From the NCBI RefSeq assembly GCF_000429485.1, contig NZ_KE386907.1, positions 124,001 to 188,000 of the forward strand: a stretch of DNA of 64,000 nucleotides. The letters run 5' to 3'. Positions 56,663-64,000 of this stretch are shown piece by piece. The notes under the pieces were generated by a model. It saw only the letters and a program-made list of their open reading frames with translations. It was not told the origin of the DNA and made no database searches. The stretch is from Aliagarivorans marinus DSM 23064 (GTDB lineage Bacteria > Pseudomonadota > Gammaproteobacteria > Enterobacterales > Celerinatantimonadaceae). Both the position numbers and the translations under genes were made by a program. The first letter of the stretch is position 1, and each line of letters opens with the position of its first letter.

Positions 56663-57673
56663 ATGAATAAGAAATCCATCTACGTCGCCTACACCGGTGG
56701 AACCATCGGTATGCAAAAGAGTGACCGCGGCTACGTGCCTACAGAAGGCTTTATGCGCGATTGCATCGCGGCAATGCCGGAGTTTCACCGCGAGGAGATG
56801 CCCGAGTTCACCATTCATGAGTTTGCGCCACTGATTGACTCCGCCGATACCAATCCCACTCATTGGCAGCTGATTGCCGATGACATCCAGCAAAACTACG
56901 AGCACTACGACGGCTTTGTGGTACTGCATGGCACCGATACCATGGCGTTTACCGCTTCCGCGCTGTCTTTCATGCTGGAGAACTTGAGCAAACCGGTAAT
57001 CGTAACCGGCTCACAGATCCCGCTCAGCGAGCTGCGCTCTGATGGCCGCGCCAACCTGTTGAATGCGCTGTACCTGGCTGCTGAGTACCCGATCCACGAA
57101 GTCTGCCTGTTCTTCAACAACCAACTGTTTCGTGGCAACCGCTCAACCAAGATCCACGCCGACGGCTTCGATGCCTTTAAATCTCCCAACTACCCCACAC
57201 TGCTAGAGTCGGGCATCAACATCGAAGTGAAGGCCGGCGAAATCAAGCCCACCGGCTTTAGCTCGCTGCAAGTGAGCGCCATTACTCCGCAGCCGATTGG
57301 GGTTGTCACGCTATACCCGGGTATCTCTGCCGATGTGATTCGTAATATCCTGCAACAGCCGGTGAAAGCGCTTATCTTGCTTAGCTACGGCGTAGGCAAC
57401 GCGCCACAAAACCCAGAGCTACTGGAGCTGCTCAAAGAAGCCGATAAACGCGAAGTGTTGGTGATCAACCTAAGCCAGTGTCTGACCGGCAAGGTAAATA
57501 TGGGCGGATACGCCACGGGAGATGCGCTAGCGCAAGCTGGGGTGGTAAGTGGCTACGACATGACCACCGAAGCGGCCTTGGCCAAGCTTCACTACCTTCT
57601 AAGTAAGAATCTGGAGTTTGGCCGCGTTAAAAGCCTGATGGGACAGAATATTCGCGGCGAGCTTAGCCTCTAG
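56663..57673 (+). CDS. ansA: Type I L-asparaginase, cytoplasmic
   Basis: Hydrolyses asparagine to aspartate and ammonia. The 336-residue protein has the catalytic threonine motif AYTGGTIGM at residues 9-17 and the second motif LHGTDTMAFTASAL near 90, with no signal peptide, so it is the AnsA rather than the periplasmic AnsB type. GAGG lies about nine bases before the ATG. It follows sppA as in E. coli, though a terminator separates them, and ends one base from the yeaC coding end. Confidence 0.94.
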   Translation: MNKKSIYVAYTGGTIGMQKSDRGYVPTEGFMRDCIAAMPEFHREEMPEFTIHEFAPLIDSADTNPTHWQLIADDIQQNYEHYDGFVVLHGTDTMAFTASALSFMLENLSKPVIVTGSQIPLSELRSDGRANLLNALYLAAEYPIHEVCLFFNNQLFRGNRSTKIHADGFDAFKSPNYPTLLESGINIEVKAGEIKPTGFSSLQVSAITPQPIGVVTLYPGISADVIRNILQQPVKALILLSYGVGNAPQNPELLELLKEADKREVLVINLSQCLTGKVNMGGYATGDALAQAGVVSGYDMTTEAALAKLHYLLSKNLEFGRVKSLMGQNIRGELSL

Positions 57674-57674
57674 A

Positions 57675-57956
57675 CTAGTCGTCTTCTGGGCGTTCAGAGA
57701 AGATCACTTCATCTTCTCTGAATTGGCGCTTTAGCTCTTGCTTAGATTTGACCACCAACTCGCCATCGGTGCCGACGGTAAAGTGCTCAGGACAATGATT
57801 GTGTTGGCTTTGGTAGAGGATGACCATCTGCTGGACGTTGTCCTTTTGCGCAGCGGTTAATGCGTTTCCATCGGCCCAACGGCCGGTTTCAACAGCGGTA
57901 AGCAGACTTTGATAAATCTCCGGCGTCATTGCCTCGACTACCTTTTTTACATCCAT
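57675..57956 (-). CDS. yeaC: YeaC-type DUF1315 protein
   Basis: A 93-residue protein starting MDVKKVVEAMTPEIYQSLLTAVETGRW, the typical DUF1315 beginning. This decides for the ATG at 57956 (AGGGA about nine bases upstream) over a longer reading from 58016. The middle (QKDNVQQMVILYQSQHN) and the acidic tail fit E. coli YeaC. Function unknown; E. coli yeaC neighbours msrB, which lies 1 kb further on here. Confidence 0.85.
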   Translation of the reverse strand: MDVKKVVEAMTPEIYQSLLTAVETGRWADGNALTAAQKDNVQQMVILYQSQHNHCPEHFTVGTDGELVVKSKQELKRQFREDEVIFSERPEDD

Positions 57957-58090
57957 TGACTTTTCCCTTAGAAAAATTGACGTGGGCACGGTTACTGCCC
58001 CATCATTAAAGGCCAATCAATTTATCACCAGCCGCTTTCGACAAAACTTAACCAAAGGCGGCCCGATGTGCAAGTTTACAAGGACTGATT

Positions 58091-58906
58091 TTGCGCAAAC
58101 TCGTTACTTCCTCCCTATGCCTGTTAGCTACCTCACTTTTATTGAGTGCTTGTGATTCGGACCCAGAAAGATTTTCGTTTGGTGGTAAATCCCCCAAGGG
58201 GGTTTGCAAAGACTCCCCCAACCTTTGTGAGGATTTAAATAAAGATGGCTGGTGCCGGATGGAGCGTGACGAGGTTATCTTCGCACGTCTAGAAGAACAG
58301 GATCAGCCCGGCGATCCTGCCTACTACTCACTGATACGGGCGTATCAAGCTTACAACCGTTGCATTGAGCTGGCCGCGCAGATCCAACCCAAATACGACC
58401 AATCTCGCCAAGCCCAGCGCGTGGTGGGCCTATTAACCTCAGTCGAAGAACTGGCGCGATTGGAACAGCTCACCAAGAGCTCCGACTACCCGTTTCTACT
58501 AATGTACCACTGGACGGAGTTGGGCGACAAAAGTGCCAAGCAGCGCTTCCTCGACCTGGAAGGCAGCCCGCAGATGGCGCACCCCGAGTTGCAATGGGCC
58601 TTGGCCAGTTACTACGCAGACTTCCAGCCTGTAAAAACCATCGCTATCTTAAAGAATACCTTCCCACTGCACGAAAATGCCGACGATATCCCGGCAAAAT
58701 ACGCAGAGACGATCGTTGGCCAGTATATGCGTTTGGGGGATTTTGAGCGCGCCTACCTATGGACCTTGGTAGCGAGTCACTTCGATGATCACGCACAGCA
58801 AGACTACGGCCCGCTGGAGCGTCAGCTAAACCTCACCAAAGATCAACGCAAGCAATTAGAAAAGCAGGCGAAAAGTCTTTACAAGACGATTACCGAACGC
58901 CCCTAG
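58091..58906 (+). CDS. DUF2989 family lipoprotein
   Basis: A 271-residue predicted lipoprotein: signal peptide with lipobox LLSAC (Cys21), then [25 protein letters not shown] with three cysteines, and a helical TPR/SEL1-like body ([36 protein letters not shown]). I recognise it as the DUF2989 family of Vibrio- and Shewanella-like bacteria; function unknown. It starts at a TTG at 58091 with AAGGA about seven bases upstream. It converges on msrB with a 4 bp overlap. Confidence 0.75.
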   Translation: MRKLVTSSLCLLATSLLLSACDSDPERFSFGGKSPKGVCKDSPNLCEDLNKDGWCRMERDEVIFARLEEQDQPGDPAYYSLIRAYQAYNRCIELAAQIQPKYDQSRQAQRVVGLLTSVEELARLEQLTKSSDYPFLLMYHWTELGDKSAKQRFLDLEGSPQMAHPELQWALASYYADFQPVKTIAILKNTFPLHENADDIPAKYAETIVGQYMRLGDFERAYLWTLVASHFDDHAQQDYGPLERQLNLTKDQRKQLEKQAKSLYKTITERP

Positions 58907-59295
58907 TTCTCCTCGAACTGCATCGACACGGAGTTGATGCAGTAGCGCTGGCCTGTTTCGGTGGGGCCATCGGGAAACACATGGCCAAGGTGGGCATCGC
59001 AAGACGCGCAGCGCACCTCAATGCGGTGCATCCCATGGCTCATATCCTCTAAATAGCGGATACTCCCTTTCAGCGCTTGGTCGAAGCTTGGCCAACCACA
59101 GCCTGAGTCAAATTTGGCCTCAGAGTTAAACAGGGGCGCAGCACAACAGCGACAGCGGTATTCGCCCTCAGCCTTGTTGTGTAACAACGCGCCGGTAAAC
59201 GGCCGCTCGGTGCCCCCTTCGCGGCACACCCGATAGCTCTCTTCATCTAGCACTTCACGCCAGTGGTCATCGCTTATTGGTTTAGTTGTGTTCAT
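58903..59295 (-). CDS. msrB: Peptide methionine-(R)-sulfoxide reductase
   Basis: Reduces methionine-R-sulfoxide in proteins. The 130-residue protein has zinc cysteines in CRCCAAP (Cys48, Cys51) and [20 protein letters not shown] in the substrate pocket, and the catalytic Cys119 in RYCINSVSM. It is the last gene of the malQ-glgB-glgX-msrB series: its ATG overlaps the glgX TGA by four bases, so it is translationally coupled to glycogen metabolism genes rather than standing alone as in E. coli. Confidence 0.94.
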   Translation of the reverse strand: MNTTKPISDDHWREVLDEESYRVCREGGTERPFTGALLHNKAEGEYRCRCCAAPLFNSEAKFDSGCGWPSFDQALKGSIRYLEDMSHGMHRIEVRCASCDAHLGHVFPDGPTETGQRYCINSVSMQFEEN

Positions 59296-61373
59296 TGTTG
59301 TTCCATTAGCATCATTGATCGTGGTGCCAGAGTCACCTTGTGGCCCTCCAGCGTGGTTAGCTTGTTTGTTAACGAGCTATCTAATCGTAAGGACCAACGT
59401 TGCTGTTGTTTTGTTGCAGGAAGTCTGAATTTTTGCGCGTGTTCACTGGCGTTAATCAACCATAGCCAGCGGCATGCTTCGCCCTTCAGGCCAACGATTT
59501 CCACCATCACTGATTGTCGCTCGGCGCAGTGCCAATCGCTTTGATGCATGGCATTGCCATCCTCTCGGTACCAATGAACCGCATGTTGGTAGTCAAGTTT
59601 GCGTTCAAAGGTGTCGCTAGCAAGCTTAAGCTGGTGGAACACCGGGTTGTCTCGTCGCAGCTTGATCAGTTGCTGCACAAACTCCAGGAACTGAGACTCA
59701 CGCTCATCTAGCTGCCAGTCATACCAACTGATGGGGTTATTCTGGCAGTAGGCATTGTTGTTGCCGCGCTGAGTGCGGCTTAGCTCATCGCCCCCGAGAA
59801 AATGCGGCACCCCTTGCGAGAGCATCAGACACATGATCAGGTTACGTTTTTGTTGAAAACGTAGTTCGAGGATCGCAGCATTATCGCTCTCCCCCTCCTC
59901 GCCATAGTTGGCCGAAAGGTTATGTCCATGGCCATCGCGATTAGCCTCGCCGTTGGCATGATTATGCCGCTGCTCATAGCTGACCAAATCATGCAAGGTG
60001 AACCCATCGTGGTAACAGATGTAGTTCACCGAGGTGTGAATGCTTCGTCTGCTCGGCAAGAAGAAATCGCGCGAGCCCATCAGGCGCGTTGCCAACTCGC
60101 CTACGCCAATCCTGTCGCCCCGCCAAAAGCCGCGCAGGTTGTCGCGGTAGCGATCATTACACTCCATCCAATTAGATGGAAACCGCCCTAGCTGATAGCC
60201 GTCGTAGCCGATATCCCAGGGCTCGGCGATAAGCTTGACGCCCTTAAGGCTTGGGTCCTGTCGCAGCGCCCTAAAAAAGCTCGCGTCCGTTTTAAAACGG
60301 TTGTGCTCCCGGCCCAAACTGACCGCCAAATCAAAACGGAACCCATCGACCCCCATCTCGCAATACCAATAACGCAGGGTATCGAGCACTAGCTGAAGGG
60401 TCACATCGTGGTCGAATGAGACGCTGTTGCCGCAGCCGGTATTGTTGGTGTAGTGGTGGTAGTTGGGGTTATCACCCACATGATCAAACAGGTAGTAGCG
60501 GCGATTATCAAGCCCACGGAAGCTCAGCGATGGCCCATCATCACCGGATTCAGCGGTGTGGTTGTAGACCACATCTAGAATGACTTCGATACCAGCACGG
60601 TGCAGTTCACGCACCATCTGTTTGAACTCGCTAACCGCGTCGCTGATCGCATAACGCGGGTCTGGCGCCATAAACAGTAAGGGGTTATAACCCCAATAGT
60701 TGCTCAGTCCTAGGCCTTTGAGGCGCGGCTCCGACATAAAGCTGGCCACCGGCAAGAGCTGCACCGCTGTAACGCCCAACTGTTTGAGGTGATCAATCGC
60801 AGGCTTTGAGCACATCCCCAAGTAAGTACCTTGGTAAGGAGTTGGCACCTCGGGATGTAACTTACTGAACCCGCGTACATGGGTCTCGTAGAGTATCGTC
60901 TGACTGAGCGAATAGCCCGGCCGCGCCACGCCCTGCCAATCAAAGTCATCATCAACCACCACACATTTGGGGAGCATGGCTGCGCTATCTTCGTCGTAGG
61001 CGACGGCGTCCCAAAGGATGGGTCGGTTGATGGCTTTGGCATAGGGGTCGAGCAATAGCTTACGCTGGTCATAACGCAGGCCGTGCTCTGGCTGGTAATC
61101 ACCGTAAGCGCGAAACGCATACAGTTGCCCTGCCCGCACGCCGGGAACGTGACCAAAATGCACGTAGCCGTGCTTGCCGGGGAGGATGAATTGAGCGATC
61201 TGCCGTTCGCATTCGTCGAACAGGCAGAGCTCTATGTATTTGGCTTCACCGCCGTGGACCGCAAAATTGCATCCTGCTTGGTCGAGCTGTGCGCCTAAAG
61301 GTGTTGCGGAGCCGATAGTGACCCGGAATAGCTCCGGGTCACTCACCGACATTGGATCGGTGGTTTTTAGCAT
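59292..61373 (-). CDS. glgX: Glycogen debranching enzyme GlgX (GH13)
   Basis: Hydrolyses alpha-1,6 branches left after phosphorylase action. The 693-residue protein has an N-terminal CBM48 domain (about 15-110) and a GH13 barrel with [25 protein letters not shown] (nucleophile Asp), LIAEPWDIG (acid/base Glu) and [17 protein letters not shown]. Length and wording match GlgX rather than pullulanase. It lies 40 bp after glgB and overlaps msrB. A second ATG seven codons in is an alternative start. Confidence 0.93.
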   Translation of the reverse strand: MLKTTDPMSVSDPELFRVTIGSATPLGAQLDQAGCNFAVHGGEAKYIELCLFDECERQIAQFILPGKHGYVHFGHVPGVRAGQLYAFRAYGDYQPEHGLRYDQRKLLLDPYAKAINRPILWDAVAYDEDSAAMLPKCVVVDDDFDWQGVARPGYSLSQTILYETHVRGFSKLHPEVPTPYQGTYLGMCSKPAIDHLKQLGVTAVQLLPVASFMSEPRLKGLGLSNYWGYNPLLFMAPDPRYAISDAVSEFKQMVRELHRAGIEVILDVVYNHTAESGDDGPSLSFRGLDNRRYYLFDHVGDNPNYHHYTNNTGCGNSVSFDHDVTLQLVLDTLRYWYCEMGVDGFRFDLAVSLGREHNRFKTDASFFRALRQDPSLKGVKLIAEPWDIGYDGYQLGRFPSNWMECNDRYRDNLRGFWRGDRIGVGELATRLMGSRDFFLPSRRSIHTSVNYICYHDGFTLHDLVSYEQRHNHANGEANRDGHGHNLSANYGEEGESDNAAILELRFQQKRNLIMCLMLSQGVPHFLGGDELSRTQRGNNNAYCQNNPISWYDWQLDERESQFLEFVQQLIKLRRDNPVFHQLKLASDTFERKLDYQHAVHWYREDGNAMHQSDWHCAERQSVMVEIVGLKGEACRWLWLINASEHAQKFRLPATKQQQRWSLRLDSSLTNKLTTLEGHKVTLAPRSMMLMEQQ

Positions 61374-61413
61374 ACAAACAAGCCTAAACTTCGTCCTGAA
61401 GAGTTGTTGTTTG

Positions 61414-63609
61414 TTAGTCTACCTTTTCAATGTACAAGGTGGCTAGTGGTGGTAGGTTTAACTCGATGGAATGCTCCCTTCCCTGCCACGCCACTGGCTC
61501 AGCATTGAAGTTGATACCCGCATCAAGGTTGCTGCCCCAATACATCTCTGAATCGGAGTTAAGTACCACGCGATACTGACCAGGCCCTGGTACACCCAAG
61601 CGATACTGTGGCCGTGGGACTGGTGTGAAGTTACACACCACCACAAGCTGCTGGTCACTCTCGATACCGTTACGCTGGAATGCCAGCACACTGCGTTCCC
61701 AGTCGCCATGATCGATCCACTCAAAGCCAGCCTTATCGTAGTCACCTTCGAACAAGGCGGGAGTGGCACGATAGTAGTGGTTGAGCTGCTTGGTTAGCGC
61801 CTGTTGGCCCTGATGTTTTGGATACTGCAATACCGACCAGTCCACGCTGGCATCATGGTTCCACTCGCTTGCCTGAGCAATCTCATTGCCCATAAAGTTG
61901 AGTTTCTTACCAGGATGGGCGTACATGAAGGCCGTAAACGCGCGCAGGTTGGCGGCTTGTTGCCACTCATCGCCCGGCATCTTGCCGATCAATGAGCCTT
62001 TACCATGCACCACTTCATCATGGGAGATTGGCAGTACGAAGTTCTCATCGTAGTTGTAGACCATCGCGAAGGTGATCTCATTGTGATGGTACTTACGGAA
62101 TGCTGGATCTTTTTGCATGTAGGTCAGCGAGTCGTGCATCCATCCCATGTTCCATTTGAAACCAAAGCCTAAGCCACCGGCGAAGGTTGGGCGGGATACG
62201 CCCGCAAACGCGGTAGACTCTTCAGCGATAGTCATGGCATGGGGATACTGCTTGTAGACCTCTTCGTTAAACCATTTAAGCAGGCTGATCGCCTCATAGT
62301 TATGGTTGCCGCCGTCAACGTTGGGGATCCACTCACCTTCGTTGCGCGAGTAATCCCAATACAGCATCGATGCGACCGCATCAACCCGCAGGCCATCGAC
62401 ATGGAACTTGTCGAGCCAAATCAGCGCGCTCGCGACCAAGAACTGGCGAACATTGTCACGGCCAAAGTCGTAGATGTACGAGTTCCAGTCGTTGTGCCAG
62501 CCGCGGCGCGGGTCTTCGTACTCGTACAAAGGCGTACCATCGAAGCGGGCCAAACCGTGCGAGTCACTTGGGAAGTGCGCAGGCACCCAGTCGACAATCA
62601 CGCCGATGCCATTTTGGTGGCACTGATCGACCAAGTATTTAAAGTCATCGGGATGGCCAAAGCGGCTGGTTGGCGCAAACAGGCCAATCGGTTGGTAGCC
62701 CCAAGAGCCGTCGAAGGGATGTTCCGATACCGGCAGTACCTCAATGTGGGTGTAGCCCATATCTTTAACGTAGTTGACCAGCTCTTCGGCAAGCTCGCGG
62801 TAGCTTAGATAACCCTTGCCAGACTCCAGCTTACGTTTCCAAGAAGCCAAGTGCACCTCGTAGATGGCCATTGGCTGTTTGGTCTTGTCGTTAAGCTGAG
62901 ACTCGCGCCACGCATCGTCGTTCCACTGGTACTGGTCGTGATCCCACACCACCGAGGCGAACGACGGGTACTGCTCAGAGTAGAAGCCCACCGGATCGGT
63001 TTTGTGTGGCAACTGATGGCCATGCATGTCTTTAAGCTCGAACTTGTAGGTGCAACCGGCCTCAAGGCCAGGTACAAACAACACCCAGTGTCCGTCCATG
63101 CTGCGCTGCATCGGTTGGCGGCGACCATCCCAGTGATTAAAGTCGCCAATCAGGCTTACGCTCAGTGCATTGGGTGCGTACACACCAAAGCGCACACCTT
63201 TAACCGCAACACCATTGACCTCGATGGTTTTAACTTGGGCACCCAACACCGAATACAGGTTCTGCGGCGCATGATGCATGGTCGCCAGGCCATCATAGGC
63301 CTGCTCGTGGAACTGATAGGGGTCGATTACGGTGTGAGTGACCTCACCGTAAGACACAACAAACTGATAATTAAAGCTATCTTTAGTATCGGCAAATTCT
63401 GCTTCGAACAGCCCTTGCGGCGAGGTGCAGGTCATTTCTGCTAGCGCGTCGCCATTTAGGCTCTGAACAGATACTGCGGTCGCTTCAGGAAACCATGCCC
63501 GAAGCATAAGTCCCTGCTTAAATTTAACTAGGCCTAGTACTTGAAAGGGGTCGCTAATGCGGGCGTTTAGGAGTTGTTGAATAAGCGGGGATAGAGAGGA
63601 AGATTTCAT
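61414..63609 (-). CDS. glgB: 1,4-alpha-glucan branching enzyme
   Basis: Makes alpha-1,6 branches during glycogen synthesis. The 731-residue protein has the two N-terminal beta domains (about 1-225), then the GH13 barrel with LPVSEHPFDGSWGYQ, DGLRVDAVASMLY (nucleophile Asp), AEESTAFAG (Glu) and LPISHDEVVHGKGSL (Asp). It matches E. coli GlgB (728). AAGG lies seven to ten bases before the ATG. glgC and glgA are not in the window. It is preceded by malQ and followed by glgX. Confidence 0.96.
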   Translation of the reverse strand: MKSSSLSPLIQQLLNARISDPFQVLGLVKFKQGLMLRAWFPEATAVSVQSLNGDALAEMTCTSPQGLFEAEFADTKDSFNYQFVVSYGEVTHTVIDPYQFHEQAYDGLATMHHAPQNLYSVLGAQVKTIEVNGVAVKGVRFGVYAPNALSVSLIGDFNHWDGRRQPMQRSMDGHWVLFVPGLEAGCTYKFELKDMHGHQLPHKTDPVGFYSEQYPSFASVVWDHDQYQWNDDAWRESQLNDKTKQPMAIYEVHLASWKRKLESGKGYLSYRELAEELVNYVKDMGYTHIEVLPVSEHPFDGSWGYQPIGLFAPTSRFGHPDDFKYLVDQCHQNGIGVIVDWVPAHFPSDSHGLARFDGTPLYEYEDPRRGWHNDWNSYIYDFGRDNVRQFLVASALIWLDKFHVDGLRVDAVASMLYWDYSRNEGEWIPNVDGGNHNYEAISLLKWFNEEVYKQYPHAMTIAEESTAFAGVSRPTFAGGLGFGFKWNMGWMHDSLTYMQKDPAFRKYHHNEITFAMVYNYDENFVLPISHDEVVHGKGSLIGKMPGDEWQQAANLRAFTAFMYAHPGKKLNFMGNEIAQASEWNHDASVDWSVLQYPKHQGQQALTKQLNHYYRATPALFEGDYDKAGFEWIDHGDWERSVLAFQRNGIESDQQLVVVCNFTPVPRPQYRLGVPGPGQYRVVLNSDSEMYWGSNLDAGINFNAEPVAWQGREHSIELNLPPLATLYIEKVD

Positions 63610-63653
63610 AGACTTACCTTAGCCACGTAGCGGGTTCGCGCAGAGTTGCAAAG

Positions 63654-63715
63654 GCGCCCACTACCGTCGTCTCCATGAATACGAAAAGTGAGAATAGGTG
63701 GGCGCGAGGCCCACC
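63654..63715 (-). promoter_or_regulatory. Alternative hairpins between malQ and glgB
   Basis: A hairpin GGTGGGC-loop-GCCCACC (63697-63715) follows the malQ stop on the minus strand, with no real T run. GTGGGCGC (63698-63705) can pair instead with GCGCCCAC (63654-63661) nearer glgB. The two pairings exclude each other, as in attenuators; a processing or stability role is equally possible. Confidence 0.3.
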
Positions 63716-63724
63716 GTAACTGGT

Positions 63725-64000
63725 TTACGCGCTTACCTTAGCACGAAGTTCTGTCATTTCTCTCAACAAGTTCTGAACATCGTGATCTGCAAACAGTTCT
63801 GATAAGTTTTTAGACAACTTACGACGCCAGTTTGGATACTCATCGGAGGTGCCTGGCACGTTAACCGGCTTATCCATTTCCATCCAATCTTCTAATTGAA
63901 CAGACAACAGCGAGCTACTACCGGCAGCCATATGCTTGTGCATACCGTAGTTTAAGCCTTTATCCATGCCCACCCAGTTCACGTCGCGAGACACGTAATC
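63725..64000 (-). CDS. malQ: 4-alpha-glucanotransferase (amylomaltase), C-terminal part (gene runs off the right edge)
   Basis: Only the last 91 residues are present. DYVSRDVNWVGMDKG, SVQLEDWMEMDKPVNVPG and DEYPNWRRKLSKNL match the C-terminus of GH77 amylomaltases, which transfer glucan chains between maltodextrins. The reading frame is open to the window edge. It precedes glgB by 115 bp on the same strand, so malQ, glgB, glgX and msrB may be one transcription unit. Confidence 0.88.
   Translation of the reverse strand, partial: DYVSRDVNWVGMDKGLNYGMHKHMAAGSSSLLSVQLEDWMEMDKPVNVPGTSDEYPNWRRKLSKNLSELFADHDVQNLLREMTELRAKVSA

Overview
The window is ordinary chromosome from a marine-type gammaproteobacterium, most likely near the Vibrionales, Aeromonadales or Alteromonadales (Shewanella, Ferrimonas or Agarivorans-like). 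The evidence is SeqA, the fur/fldA/ybfE/ybfF/seqA/pgm neighbourhood shared with Escherichia coli, the ydjA/sppA/ansA/yeaC/msrB neighbourhood, and small families typical of these orders (DUF2788, DUF3334, DUF2989). The genus cannot be fixed from this sequence. Coding density is high. I see no prophage, CRISPR array, rRNA, tRNA or broken gene; the only mobile-element trace is a 256 bp MITE-like repeat.

Layout. 1-8 kb: ydiJ (cut by the left edge), astE, glgP, pgm, seqA. 8-12.4 kb: ybfF, a DUF2788 protein, ybfE, fldA, a lytic transglycosylase, a DUF4442 protein, fur, ubiX. 12.5-18 kb: an HD-GYP protein and an RND efflux pair. 18-29 kb: a tandem OB-fold protein, rsuA, malZ, rmuC, an HlyU-family protein, cnoX, cyuA, btuR, the MITE and rnb. 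29-36 kb: a GPH sugar symporter and tamA-tamB. 36-43 kb: a VTT-domain/flavoprotein-disulfide-reductase fusion, a substrate-binding lipoprotein overlapping a GGDEF-EAL gene, and htpX. 43-48 kb: bioBFCD diverging from bioA. 48-54 kb: a membrane-protein/P-loop-kinase pair, asnS, a CheX-like DUF3334 protein, a DsbA-family protein, ydjA, fadH. 54-64 kb: sppA, ansA, yeaC, a DUF2989 lipoprotein, then malQ-glgB-glgX-msrB on the minus strand.

How the genes fit together. Alpha-glucan metabolism recurs: glgP and pgm, malZ, and malQ-glgB-glgX together make, debranch and phosphorolyse glycogen and maltodextrins and feed glucose-1-phosphate to glycolysis. The control regions of glgP and of the GPH symporter each carry a LacI-family operator-like palindrome, so they may share a regulator that lies outside the window. 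c-di-GMP turnover is represented by the HD-GYP and GGDEF-EAL proteins. Envelope functions include TamA/TamB, SppA, HtpX (with a CpxR-type box upstream), a lytic transglycosylase and an RND pump. Biotin synthesis is a complete bioBFCD/bioA locus.

No large undescribed system is evident. The best leads are a structured 5' leader in front of malZ, the MITE beside btuR, the lipoprotein/GGDEF-EAL gene pair, a two-OB-fold SSB-like protein, an unassigned 9-bp-arm operator in front of the RND pump, and a set of tandem palindromes in front of glgP. All assignments come from reading the sequence and remembered family motifs; no search was run.
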